Below are positions 1 through 8,458 of a DNA stretch of 64,000 nt, piece after piece (positions within the stretch are counted from its first letter, which is position 1; each line of letters opens with the position of its first letter). The translations under genes and the position numbers were made by a program. The DNA comes from an uncultured Roseibium sp. (lineage in GTDB: Bacteria > Pseudomonadota > Alphaproteobacteria > Rhizobiales > Stappiaceae). The notes under the pieces are model-generated. The model had not been told where the DNA came from and searched no databases. It was given only the letters and a program-made list of their open reading frames with translations. The stretch covers positions 2,764,001 through 2,828,000 of the forward strand of contig NZ_OY769915.1 of NCBI RefSeq assembly GCF_963669205.1, written 5' to 3'.

Positions 1-2
1 CA

Positions 3-1820
3 ATGATCAATAACTCCGATGAGGAAGACGGGCGGCTCGTACTCGGGGTCGCCAGATCGGCGAACGACAACGCCTGGCGCGAGCGTCTGAGCGCAGCCGA
101 GGCTCGGACGGCGATGGCTATCGCGCAGGTGGAGGGCATTCCGGACGTGTTGGCGCGCGTCCTCGCCGCGCGCGGCGTTACGCAGGAAAAGGCGGCCGAC
201 TTTCTGGAGCCGACCCTCAAGTCCCTGATGCCTGATCCGTCCGGCCTGCAGGACATGGACGCTGCGGTCGAAAGGATCGCGGATGCCGTCCAGGCGGCGA
301 AGAAAATCGCGATCTTCGGCGACTATGACGTCGACGGCGCGACCTCTTCCGCGATTTTTGCCAAATACCTCAACTGGCTGGGTCTGGATCCGATCATCCA
401 CATCCCTGATCGCATCGTGGAGGGGTATGGTCCCAATGGTCCTGCAATCGAACACCTGCATGCAGGCGGCGCGGAATTGCTGGTCACGCTGGATTGCGGC
501 AGTACCTCGTCCGAAGCGTTCGAAACTGCCCGGTCCCTGAACCTCGACGTGGTTGTCATCGACCACCACCAGGTTGGCGAAACGCTTCCCGAAGTCGCGG
601 CACTGGTCAACCCGAACCGGCAGGACGACCTGTCCGGCCAGGGGCATCTGGCAGCGGTGGGGGTCACGTTTCTCTTCCTTGTCGGCCTGAACAGGGAGCT
701 CAGGCGGCGCGGCGCATTCGAGAGTGGCCGGCAACCGGATCTGATGTCACTGCTCGATCTCGTCGCCCTTGGAACCGTCTGTGACGTGGTTCCGCTCAAG
801 GACCTGAACCGCGCCTATGTCACGCGGGGTCTGGCGGTCATGCATCAGCGCCAAAATCCGGGTCTCACCGCGCTGGCCGATGTGGCCCGGGTGAACGGCA
901 GGCCTGTTCCATATCACCTGGGATTTCTTGTCGGGCCGAGAATCAACGCCGGCGGCCGGATCGGTGATGCCGCCCTTGGCGCGCGGCTGCTCACCACGCA
1001 GGACAGTCACGAGGCCCGCGCAATCGCCGAGCGGCTTGATCAGCTGAACAACGAACGCCAGGCGATGGAAGCGCACATGCTGGAAGAAGCGGGCGCTGAA
1101 GCGCTCGCGGCCATCGATGCACGTGACCCGGCCGTGCTACTCACCGGGTCCGAAGACTGGCATCCGGGCATTGTCGGGCTGATTGCCTCGCGCTTGAAGG
1201 AGGCGCATAGACGGCCGGCATTCGCCATTGCCTACGATGCCTCGGGCAAGGGGACAGGCTCCGGCAGGTCCGTTCACGGTGTCGACCTCGGCGCCGCCGT
1301 ACGCAAGGCTGTCGATATAGGCCTTCTGGAGAAGGGCGGGGGTCACGCCATGGCCGCCGGCCTGACCGTACAGCGCGAAAACGCCAAGGAGCTCGAAGAG
1401 TTTTTCAATCAAACTCTCAGGGACGACGTTGAAGGTGCCACAAGTAAACGTGAAATCCGGGTCGATGCTGCGCTGACGGCGACGGGTGCTACCCTGGATC
1501 TGGTGGAACTGCTTGAAAAAGCCGGACCCTTTGGGGCAGGCCATTCCGAGCCGGTCTTTGCATTTCCCGCGCACCGCATCTCTTTTGCCGATGTTGTTGG
1601 AAAGGGGCATGTCCGGGCGACCATCGCCGCTGGCGATGGAGCGTCCTTGAAGGCCATCTGCTTCAAGGCGGAGGACAAACCGCACGGCCGCATGTTGCTG
1701 GAAGGCAGGGGCCGCAATCTGCATCTGGTCGGGACGCTCTCGATAGATACCTGGCAGGGGACACCCAAGGTACAGTTGCGCATCCTCGACGTTGCCGATC
1801 CCCAGAAGACGCGCCTGTAA
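3..1820 (+). CDS. recJ: Single-stranded-DNA-specific 5'-3' exonuclease RecJ
   Basis: A cytoplasmic DHH/DHHA1-family nuclease that degrades single-stranded DNA 5' to 3' in RecF-pathway recombination, base-excision and mismatch repair. The manganese-binding DHH motifs are visible: DYDVDG at about residues 107-112, LDCGS near 162 and DHH at 187-189. The GGGH motif of the DHHA1 domain lies near residue 445, followed by the C-terminal OB-type RecJ domain. At 605 residues it has the usual family length. The ATG at position 3 is the first codon available, so a slightly earlier start outside the window cannot be excluded. It reads away from the window edge and is followed by a small membrane-protein gene. 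Identification is secure from the motif order. Confidence 0.96.
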   Translation: MINNSDEEDGRLVLGVARSANDNAWRERLSAAEARTAMAIAQVEGIPDVLARVLAARGVTQEKAADFLEPTLKSLMPDPSGLQDMDAAVERIADAVQAAKKIAIFGDYDVDGATSSAIFAKYLNWLGLDPIIHIPDRIVEGYGPNGPAIEHLHAGGAELLVTLDCGSTSSEAFETARSLNLDVVVIDHHQVGETLPEVAALVNPNRQDDLSGQGHLAAVGVTFLFLVGLNRELRRRGAFESGRQPDLMSLLDLVALGTVCDVVPLKDLNRAYVTRGLAVMHQRQNPGLTALADVARVNGRPVPYHLGFLVGPRINAGGRIGDAALGARLLTTQDSHEARAIAERLDQLNNERQAMEAHMLEEAGAEALAAIDARDPAVLLTGSEDWHPGIVGLIASRLKEAHRRPAFAIAYDASGKGTGSGRSVHGVDLGAAVRKAVDIGLLEKGGGHAMAAGLTVQRENAKELEEFFNQTLRDDVEGATSKREIRVDAALTATGATLDLVELLEKAGPFGAGHSEPVFAFPAHRISFADVVGKGHVRATIAAGDGASLKAICFKAEDKPHGRMLLEGRGRNLHLVGTLSIDTWQGTPKVQLRILDVADPQKTRL

Positions 1821-1903
1821 GCTCACCTCGGTAAGAGGCCATTAACCAAACCCTAAGGCTCGCTGCGTAAGTTTTGTTCACGAAGGAATCGTGAGGGAAA
1901 GAT

Positions 1904-2095
1904 ATGCGCGCTCAGAATGAGCTTTCGCCATATTTTGCGGAAATTGACAAACGCACCGACAACGCGCTGAAGGGCATCCGCGAAGTGCGCAGGTCGGCGA
2001 AACTGAAATCCTTGCCGTCGCAACCGAAGGGAACAGTCGCTGGAACCGGGTTCCTCGTGCTTTTCGCTGTTTTTGTCGGGTTTTTCCTGGATTGA
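1904..2095 (+). CDS. Small single-pass membrane protein, 63 aa, function unknown
   Basis: A short ORF with a good ribosome-binding sequence (GAGGGA about 6-8 bases before the ATG). The N-terminal 45 residues are polar and charged (EIDKRTDNALKGIREVRRS), and the C-terminus is one hydrophobic segment of about 17 residues ending at the stop, as in a tail-anchored inner-membrane protein. It lies 83 bases after recJ and 80 before the nitrilase-fold gene, on the same strand. I do not recognise a family. Codon use matches the neighbours, which supports a real gene, but length and lack of known domains limit certainty. Confidence 0.6.
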   Translation: MRAQNELSPYFAEIDKRTDNALKGIREVRRSAKLKSLPSQPKGTVAGTGFLVLFAVFVGFFLD

Positions 2096-2175
2096 CCCGG
2101 ACCCCCATTCGCACTTGAAATCAAGGCGCCGCCGCTCTTATGTCTGGCAGTTGAACTGTTGGAGATACCTGCTGC

Positions 2176-3075
2176 ATGACCAATTATCCTATTGCACTCT
2201 GGTCCTTTAACCTTGGCCGCGCGCCGGCCTCGGTCGACGCATTGGCGCGTGCCATCAAGGATGAGATGCGGAAAGCGGCGGAAGCAGGCGCGAAGCTGCT
2301 GATGCTTCCGGAATATTTCATCGAATGCTGTCTTGCTTTCAAACCGGCAGGACTGCCGCCCGACCGTGAAATGGCGTTTCTCGCCGATGTGGGCAACGAC
2401 TTGCTGAACCTGCTGGCACCCCTTCCTCAGGAACACGGGATTTCGGTTCTGGTCGGAACGGTGCCGGTGAAAACGGATGCCGGCATCACGAATACTGCAT
2501 TTCTGCTGACCGCGGACGGCCGCCGGATCAGGCAGGACAAGCTTTGCCTGACACCTTTTGAGCAGGACCCCGATACCTGGAACCTGACACCGGGGAACCA
2601 GCTTGCCGTTTTTGAGCTTGATGGCCTCAAAATGGCGATCCTCATTTGTCTGGACGTTGAAATGCCTGCACTGAGTTGCCTTCTTGCGAAAGCGGATCTC
2701 GATCTCATCCTTGTACCGTCGATGACGGAGAAACTGTCCGGCTATCACCGCGTATACGGGTGCGCCAAGGCACGCGCAGTCGAACTTATGTGCGCCGTCG
2801 CCGTATGCGGCGTTGTCGGCGTTGCCAAAGGCACGACCCAGAACGACAGCAGCGTGTCTGGCGCCGCTCTTTACGTTCCTTGTGAAGAAACCCTCGGTTT
2901 CACCGGCATTGCAGCCGAAATTGCGGCGACAGACGGGACCAATTCCGAAGAACCGTTCCTGACATGTGCCGTGCCCCTGAAGGAACTGGATGAACTGAAA
3001 GCCGGCAAGGCTGAAGTGTGGCCGGGCGCCTGGAGCGCGGAGGCGGTATCGATCGTCGGAAATGCCTTAAGGTAA
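2176..3075 (+). CDS. Carbon-nitrogen hydrolase (nitrilase superfamily)
   Basis: A 299-residue alpha-beta-beta-alpha carbon-nitrogen hydrolase, expected to cleave a non-peptide C-N bond (amide or carbamoyl) in the cytoplasm. The catalytic triad is visible: Glu in MLPEYF (about residue 46), Lys in RQDKLCLTPFE (about 124) and Cys in ILICLDVE (about 158). The nucleophile context CLDVE, with an acidic residue following, is typical of the family. A GGAG sequence precedes the ATG. Substrate cannot be assigned; single-gene relatives include omega-amidases, N-carbamoyl-putrescine and beta-ureidopropionase-like amidohydrolases. No partner gene in the neighbourhood suggests a pathway. Confidence 0.85.
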   Translation: MTNYPIALWSFNLGRAPASVDALARAIKDEMRKAAEAGAKLLMLPEYFIECCLAFKPAGLPPDREMAFLADVGNDLLNLLAPLPQEHGISVLVGTVPVKTDAGITNTAFLLTADGRRIRQDKLCLTPFEQDPDTWNLTPGNQLAVFELDGLKMAILICLDVEMPALSCLLAKADLDLILVPSMTEKLSGYHRVYGCAKARAVELMCAVAVCGVVGVAKGTTQNDSSVSGAALYVPCEETLGFTGIAAEIAATDGTNSEEPFLTCAVPLKELDELKAGKAEVWPGAWSAEAVSIVGNALR

Positions 3076-3114
3076 ATTGTGGTTAAGTAATATGCCCGAT
3101 GCACAAAGTGCGCT

Positions 3115-3128
3115 TTTGTCTAGACAAA
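3115..3128. promoter_or_regulatory. Perfect 14-bp palindrome upstream of the NUDIX gene
   Basis: TTTGTCTAGACAAA is a perfect 14-bp palindrome between the nitrilase-fold gene and the NUDIX gene, ending 50 bases before the preferred NUDIX start. The position suits an operator or dimeric regulator site, but no regulator is encoded nearby and no clear promoter hexamers were identified. Confidence 0.35.
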
Positions 3129-3177
3129 TCGAGCGAATGCCACTAAGTACACACCTCCATTGAAGGAAGGTGTGAAA

Positions 3178-3663
3178 GTGAGTCTGTCCAGATCGTTTGC
3201 AAGGGGGGATAAGTCGTGGCTGCAGGGGCTTTGGGGTTTGTTTTACAGGCCGGCCCGTTTGCAGATCGCTGCCCTGTGCATGCGTCCCGGAAAGACCGAA
3301 ACTGAAATTCTCCTCGTTTCGACACGGGATACGGGTCGTCTGATCCTGCCCAAGGGCTGGCCGGAAGCTGACCGGCAGGATCACGAAACGGCTGTTACGG
3401 AAGCTTATGAGGAAGCGGGCGTCGTCGGGCAGGCAGACCCGCATGCACTTGGGACCTTCAGTTCATACAAGGGCCGATCGGATGGTTCAAAGGTGCGGAC
3501 AAGGGTACTTGTCTTCAAGCTGCAGTTCGAGAAGCAGTTGAGCAAGTTTCCGGAACTGGGTCAGAGACAATGTCTGTGGCTGCCCTTTTCCGAAGCCGTT
3601 GAACAGGCCAATGAAAACAGCCTGAAGCGTTTTCTTCGCCGCCATCGGGCAGAAATCGCCTAG
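3178..3663 (+). CDS. NUDIX hydrolase (DIPP-like)
   Basis: A cytoplasmic pyrophosphohydrolase of about 161 residues acting on nucleoside diphosphate-X substrates. The NUDIX helix runs from PKGWPEADRQ to TEAYEEAGVVG. The two catalytic metal-binding Glu of the EE pair are kept, but the canonical first Glu is Arg and the RE pair is TE. The PKGWP entry is typical of diphosphoinositol-polyphosphate-type NUDIX proteins, though a specific substrate is not claimed. I chose the GTG at 3178 because AAGGAAGG sits 7 bases upstream; GTG 3172 and TTG 3160 are in-frame alternatives. Its stop codon overlaps that of the convergent EEP gene. Confidence 0.82.
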   Translation: MSLSRSFARGDKSWLQGLWGLFYRPARLQIAALCMRPGKTETEILLVSTRDTGRLILPKGWPEADRQDHETAVTEAYEEAGVVGQADPHALGTFSSYKGRSDGSKVRTRVLVFKLQFEKQLSKFPELGQRQCLWLPFSEAVEQANENSLKRFLRRHRAEIA

Positions 3664-4406
3664 GAAATCTCTTCCGAAGACCTTTTTGCGCTGACGGACA
3701 GGTGCCCGGAAGCTTCGAGTGAAAGGTGTGCCCAGACCGGCAGATGGTCGGACGCAACGCGCGCGGTTCGGGATTTGTGAACGCCTGCCTTTTCCACGGT
3801 GAATTCCGGACTGGTTATGATCCGGTCGAGACTGCCGACGGGAAGCGGGCTCGGAAAACTCTTGCCCGGTGTCGTGACTTCGTAGCGTTCTTCCAGCAGC
3901 TTCAGGCTGCGCGCCGTGTCGCGCCATTCGTTCAGGTCGCCAATCAGCACCGTTGGCAGATAGTCGAGATTTTCATGCAACTGGTGCATCAGCGAACTGA
4001 TCTGTTTCTTGCGGAAGTGCCCGAGCAGACTGAGATGCATCGCGGCCACGCGGAACTTTTCGCCGCCGATCTCAAGATCCACCGCGACGGCGCCGCGTGG
4101 TTCCAGTGTCGGCAGTTCCAGCTTTCTGAAATCGACGATCCCGATCGAATCGCGGACCAGGATCGCGTTGCCGTGCCATCCCAGGCTCTTGCCGTTCTCC
4201 GAAAAGGGCACTGGCCGGTAACCGGTTTCCGAGAGGATCGTGACCCTATCCAACGTGCTTTCGCGCGGACCGAAGCGTTTGTCGGCTTCCTGCAGCGCCA
4301 GAACGTCGCAATCGAGTTCACGGATGACCTTCAGGGTCCGTTCCGGGCGGCGACGGGCATCGACGCCGATTGCCTTTTGTATGTTGTAGGAACCGATCTT
4401 CAGCAT
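3660..4406 (-). CDS. Endonuclease/exonuclease/phosphatase (EEP) family protein
   Basis: A 248-residue metal-dependent phosphoesterase of the EEP (DNase I/inositol phosphatase) fold. Diagnostic segments are SYNIQKAIG at the N-terminus, LALQEADKR with the metal Glu, WHGNAILVRD, the catalytic IGDLNEW and the C-terminal SDHLPVWA His. The preferred ATG at 4406 begins exactly at the conserved first beta strand; an in-frame extension to 4649 adds unrelated residues that overlap soxG. No secretion signal is seen, so a cytoplasmic role is likely. The substrate could be nucleic acid, a phosphoinositide-like compound or a phospholipid. The stop overlaps the NUDIX stop on the opposite strand by two bases. 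Confidence 0.85.
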   Translation of the reverse strand: MLKIGSYNIQKAIGVDARRRPERTLKVIRELDCDVLALQEADKRFGPRESTLDRVTILSETGYRPVPFSENGKSLGWHGNAILVRDSIGIVDFRKLELPTLEPRGAVAVDLEIGGEKFRVAAMHLSLLGHFRKKQISSLMHQLHENLDYLPTVLIGDLNEWRDTARSLKLLEERYEVTTPGKSFPSPLPVGSLDRIITSPEFTVEKAGVHKSRTARVASDHLPVWAHLSLEASGHLSVSAKRSSEEIS

Positions 4407-4518
4407 GCGGGAGAGAGTTGCGGGATTTGGCAGCTGTTTGCAAGTCAACGCTTCGAGAAACCGATGGACGAGCGCAAACGCCGCTGACAATTCGTGCGCT
4501 CGCCCAGGCATACCCGAC

Positions 4519-4545
4519 AAAGAAACCCGTGGTGCTTGCCACGGG
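4519..4545 (-). terminator. Rho-independent terminator downstream of soxG
   Basis: On the minus strand a 7-bp perfect stem (CCCGTGG/CCACGGG, plus-strand 4526-4532 and 4539-4545) is followed by a TTTCTTT run. It lies about 25-50 bases after the soxG stop and before the EEP gene, so it would end the soxBDAG transcript. Confidence 0.6.
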
Positions 4546-4569
4546 CGCGCATTCATCCGAGGGTTCGCG

Positions 4570-5145
4570 TCAGGCCGCTTCCAGTTCGCCGGCTGACTGC
4601 ACCAGCAAGCCGGCAACATAGTCCATGAAGGAAACCCACGCTTCCACAACGAACGTATCCGGACCGGTGCGCCAGACCATCACGGGCGATTTGTGGAAGA
4701 TCGTGCGTGAAACCGTGCCGACGGGAAACGCATCGAGCGAAAAATCGATGAAGATGCCCGTGTTGAGCAACCAGACCGCTTTTTCACCGCTCACGATGAT
4801 CGCTTCGGAACGCTCCGATATGTCCACGAGCGCATGCGGCTGGTCCTTGAGCCCGGATTCGATTGCCTCGAAAACGGAGCCCAGATCGTCTTCCGGTGCC
4901 AGAAGCGTCCACTCGTCCGGCCCCATCCAGAGCGCGGCGCGCTTGTCTCCCAGCTCACAGGACATCGGTTTGGTTGGCAATGCGGCACCAAAGGCGCTGC
5001 CGGCATCATCAAGAGACGCAGGCCTCGCCCGGAAGGAGAGCCGTGTCACCGGTGCCGCCTTGAGGATAGAAACATCGCCCAGGCTCAGGAGCGGGTCTGC
5101 CCCGGCGTCGTCGGTGATCAGGTCATTGGCCAGAACTTCAGACAT
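4570..5145 (-). CDS. soxG: Sarcosine oxidase gamma subunit
   Basis: The 191-residue gamma subunit of heterotetrameric sarcosine oxidase, a GcvT-like fold protein that stabilises the alpha/beta complex and has no catalytic role of its own. Typical features are the RLSFRARP region, a WMGPDEWTLL segment near residue 80 and a C-terminal TIFHKSPVMVWR stretch. The ATG at 5145 has an AAGGAG ribosome-binding site. It overlaps the last 8 bases of soxA (the soxA TGA lies within the first codons), so translation is coupled. It is the last gene of soxBDAG. Confidence 0.9.
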   Translation of the reverse strand: MSEVLANDLITDDAGADPLLSLGDVSILKAAPVTRLSFRARPASLDDAGSAFGAALPTKPMSCELGDKRAALWMGPDEWTLLAPEDDLGSVFEAIESGLKDQPHALVDISERSEAIIVSGEKAVWLLNTGIFIDFSLDAFPVGTVSRTIFHKSPVMVWRTGPDTFVVEAWVSFMDYVAGLLVQSAGELEAA

Positions 5146-8140
5146 TGATCCGCGCTCCTTCCTTGTCATAGAACACCGGACCGGTCACCTCGACCGGGAT
5201 GCTGCCGTCCGGCATCGGAACATAAAGTGTCTTGCCCTCGAGGGCATGACCGTTCTTGACGACGGCCAGGGCAATCGTCCGGTCAAGCGCAGGACTGAAA
5301 TAGGACGAGGTGACATGACCTTCTGCCGGCGTACCCGTCGCCGGGTTTTCGGCGGTGGTTATCTGCGCACCTTCCTCGAGTTTCACCTTCGGGTCCTTGG
5401 TGAGCAGCCCGACGAATTGCTTCCGGTTTTCCGCCACGAGATCAGGCCGATCCAGCCCGCGTTTGCCGACAAAATCGAATTTCTTCTTGCCGATGGCCCA
5501 GGTCATGCCGGCATCCTGCGGCGTCACGGTTCCGTCCGTGTCCTGACCGACAATGATGTAGCCTTTTTCCGCGCGCAGGACGTGCATGGTTTCGGTTCCA
5601 TACGTGGTGCCGGCATGCTTTTCGATCTCCTTTGCCAGCGTCTCCCACATCATCTTGCCCTGCCGGCGCGGCACGTTGATTTCGAAACCGAGTTCTCCTG
5701 TGAAGGAAATTCTGAAGAGGCGGCAGGGAACGCCGCAGAATGTGGCCTCCCTGACGCTCATGTGCGGAAACGCCTCGTTGGAAAGGTCGACACCTTCGAG
5801 GAACGGGGCAATGACATCGCGTGCCTTCGGTCCCTGAACGGCGGCAACCGCGTATTGTTCCGTCGTTGATGTGATCCACACGTCGAGATCTGGCCATTCG
5901 GTCTGAAGATAATCTTCCATGGTCGCGAATACGCTTGGCGCGCCACCGGTCGTGGTGGTGACGTGAAAGCGGTCATCTGCAAGGCGTCCGATGACACCGT
6001 CATCGGTGATGAAACCGGCATCATTGAGCAGAAGGCCGTAACGGCAGCGCCCGGGAGCGAGCTTTTTCCAGGGATTGGTGTACATGCGTTCCAGGAATTC
6101 TGCCGCGTCCGGTCCGACAACCTCGATCTTGCCGAGGGTCGACGCATCGAACAGGCCGACGCTGTCACGCACCGTCTTGCACTCACGTGCGACTGCGGCA
6201 TGCATGTCTTCGCCCGGCTTCGGAAAATACCAGGTTCGCTTCCACTGTCCGACATCTTCAAATACACCGCCATGGTCGGCAACCCAATCATGCGACGGGG
6301 TCTTGCGAACCGGGTCGAAGAAGTCGCCACGGGCAACGCCCGCGAAGAGGCCGAACGTGGTCGGCGTGTAGGGCAGGCGGAACGTGGTCAGTCCGACATC
6401 CGTCATCGGACGCTCCAGCGCGCCGGATGCGATCTGCAGGGCGTTCATGTTGGAAAGTCGGCCCTGATCGGTAGCCATGCCGGTCGTCGTGTAGCGCTTG
6501 ATGTGCTCGATCGAATGCATGCCCTCGCGCACGGCCAGTTTGACGTCCTTGGCGGTGACGTCGTTCTGGTAGTCAACGAATGCCTTGACCCTTGATGCGT
6601 TGCGATCGTGGGGCAGGGCACCGAGCGTACCACCTTCTCCGGCTTCGCCGCCGCTGGCGGCAGCATAGGACACCTTGGCCGACTTGCCGGTCGCAGCCTT
6701 TGCGGCCTCTTCCCCGGCTGCATAACCATCCTCGAGCGTTGTCTGCAGGCCGTAGAGGCCTTTCGCGCCGCCGACGGAACGCTCTTTCTGGACGGAATTG
6801 CCCGGAACATAGGCACCCTTGTCGCCGTCCCACACGACCTTGCCGCGCGACTGGGAATAGAGGCTTACGGTCGGCGTCCAGCCGCCTGACATGAGCAGCG
6901 CGTCGCACTCGACCTGGCCGCCCGAGGCGACCTGGCCGGATGTCATCAGTTTGCCGACAAGCACCGATTTGACGCGCTTGCGGCCAAGCGTTCCGGTGAT
7001 CACGCACCCTGCCTCAACACGGATGCTCCGCGCCTTTGCGATCGAAATCAGGCTTTCGGGCGGGGTCTCGCGGAGATCGACGATCGCGGCGATCTCGACG
7101 CCGTGGTCCGCAAGATCGAAGGCCACCTGCCAGGCGCTGTCACATGCGGTCGCGATCACCACCTTGTGGCCGACCTTGACACCGTAGCGGTTCAGATAGG
7201 TGCGGCCGGCTTCGGCCAGCAGGATGCCCGGGCGGTCGTTCTCGGGAAACACCATCGGACGTTCGATCGCGCCGGAAGCGATGACGACTTCCTTGGCCCT
7301 GACCTGCCACAGCCGCTCCCGCGGCAATTTGGGATCCGGGTTTGCGACGTGCTCCGTTACCCGCTCGGCAAGCGCGACATAGTTATGGGCGAAATAGCCG
7401 AATGCGGTGGTTCGTGACAGCAGTCTGACATTGTCCATCGAAGCGAGTTTGCCGATGGTCTCGCCAACCCAGTCGGCCGGTGCCTTGCCGTCGATGGTGG
7501 CGTTCGTTTCCGTCAGCAGGGAACCGCCGAATTCCGCCTGTTCATCGCACAGAATGACGCTTGCACCGGTCTCTGCCGCGGCAAGCGCTGCTGCCAGCCC
7601 GGCGGGCCCTGCGCCGGCAATCAGCACATCGCAATGGGCATACTGGTTGCCATAGAAGTCCTGATCCGGGTTCTTCGGCGGCTTGCCGAGACCGGCCGCC
7701 GCCCGGATGACGGGTTCGTACACCCTGTCCCAGAAGGACTTCGGCCACATGAAGGTCTTGTAGTAGAAACCGGCCGGAAAGAACATCGACAGTCGGTCGT
7801 TGATCGCGCCGACATCGAAACCGAGCGAGGGAAACCGGTTCTGGGAAATTGCTTCGAGGCCCTGGTAGAGCTCCACCTGCGTCGCGCGCAGGTTCGGTGT
7901 CTGGTCACCATGCCGGTAAATGCCGACCAGGGCATTCGGTTCCTCCGAACCCGCGGTCACGATTCCCCGCGGACGGTGGTATTTGAAAGACCGGCCGACG
8001 AGGTGAACGCCGTTTGCGAGCAGCGCCGAGGCAAGGGTATCCCCGGCATGGCCGTGCATTTGCTCACCGTCGAATGTGAAGCTGATCTGTTCGGCACGGT
8101 CGATCCGGCCGCCTTTTTCGGTGCGGAATGGCTGGCTCAT
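5138..8140 (-). CDS. soxA: Sarcosine oxidase alpha subunit
   Basis: The 1000-residue alpha subunit of heterotetrameric sarcosine oxidase. The enzyme oxidatively demethylates sarcosine to glycine with H2O2, delivering the methyl carbon to tetrahydrofolate or releasing it as formaldehyde. Domain order is an N-terminal 2Fe-2S-ferredoxin-like region (about 10-100), a dinucleotide-binding domain with IAGAGPAGLAAAL (about 172-190), a second nucleotide-binding segment, and a C-terminal GcvT-like folate domain (about 600-1000) with FTGELGFEINVP. This is the standard SoxA architecture and length. It starts four bases inside soxD (ATGA overlap) and overlaps soxG by 8 bases. Confidence 0.97.
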   Translation of the reverse strand: MSQPFRTEKGGRIDRAEQISFTFDGEQMHGHAGDTLASALLANGVHLVGRSFKYHRPRGIVTAGSEEPNALVGIYRHGDQTPNLRATQVELYQGLEAISQNRFPSLGFDVGAINDRLSMFFPAGFYYKTFMWPKSFWDRVYEPVIRAAAGLGKPPKNPDQDFYGNQYAHCDVLIAGAGPAGLAAALAAAETGASVILCDEQAEFGGSLLTETNATIDGKAPADWVGETIGKLASMDNVRLLSRTTAFGYFAHNYVALAERVTEHVANPDPKLPRERLWQVRAKEVVIASGAIERPMVFPENDRPGILLAEAGRTYLNRYGVKVGHKVVIATACDSAWQVAFDLADHGVEIAAIVDLRETPPESLISIAKARSIRVEAGCVITGTLGRKRVKSVLVGKLMTSGQVASGGQVECDALLMSGGWTPTVSLYSQSRGKVVWDGDKGAYVPGNSVQKERSVGGAKGLYGLQTTLEDGYAAGEEAAKAATGKSAKVSYAAASGGEAGEGGTLGALPHDRNASRVKAFVDYQNDVTAKDVKLAVREGMHSIEHIKRYTTTGMATDQGRLSNMNALQIASGALERPMTDVGLTTFRLPYTPTTFGLFAGVARGDFFDPVRKTPSHDWVADHGGVFEDVGQWKRTWYFPKPGEDMHAAVARECKTVRDSVGLFDASTLGKIEVVGPDAAEFLERMYTNPWKKLAPGRCRYGLLLNDAGFITDDGVIGRLADDRFHVTTTTGGAPSVFATMEDYLQTEWPDLDVWITSTTEQYAVAAVQGPKARDVIAPFLEGVDLSNEAFPHMSVREATFCGVPCRLFRISFTGELGFEINVPRRQGKMMWETLAKEIEKHAGTTYGTETMHVLRAEKGYIIVGQDTDGTVTPQDAGMTWAIGKKKFDFVGKRGLDRPDLVAENRKQFVGLLTKDPKVKLEEGAQITTAENPATGTPAEGHVTSSYFSPALDRTIALAVVKNGHALEGKTLYVPMPDGSIPVEVTGPVFYDKEGARINV

Positions 8141-8442
8141 TTGCCGGCCTCCTTGGCGAGCTTTTCAAGGTCCGGCATCGGTTCGCCTGCCTTGTAGAAA
8201 CTGAGAAATTCGTCTGAGACCGTGTGGCGAACAGCGTTGAAGAAACGCCCGCACCCGTGGATATGGCGCCAACGCTCGGCGTAGACGCCCTTGGTGTTGC
8301 TTCTCATGTAGAGGAAGTTCACCCAGTCTTCGTCGCTCGTTGCAGACGGATCGGCGGGACGCGCGATATGGGCCTGGCCGCGGCAGGAAAATTCCGTTTC
8401 GGGACGCTCCACATCGCAATAGGGGCAATAAACCAGCAACAT
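8137..8442 (-). CDS. soxD: Sarcosine oxidase delta subunit
   Basis: The 101-residue zinc-binding small subunit of heterotetrameric sarcosine oxidase. The N-terminus MLLVYCPYCDVERPE carries the CPYC pair and a third Cys follows in EFSCRGQAH, matching the family zinc site. The conserved WVNFLYMRSNTKG and RWRHIHGCGRFFN segments also match SoxD. An in-frame extension to 8574 has no similarity to the family and overlaps soxB, so the ATG at 8442 was chosen. The stop overlaps the soxA start by four bases. soxB ends 16 bases upstream. Confidence 0.95.
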   Translation of the reverse strand: MLLVYCPYCDVERPETEFSCRGQAHIARPADPSATSDEDWVNFLYMRSNTKGVYAERWRHIHGCGRFFNAVRHTVSDEFLSFYKAGEPMPDLEKLAKEAGK

Positions 8443-8458
8443 CTGATGAAATCTCCCC

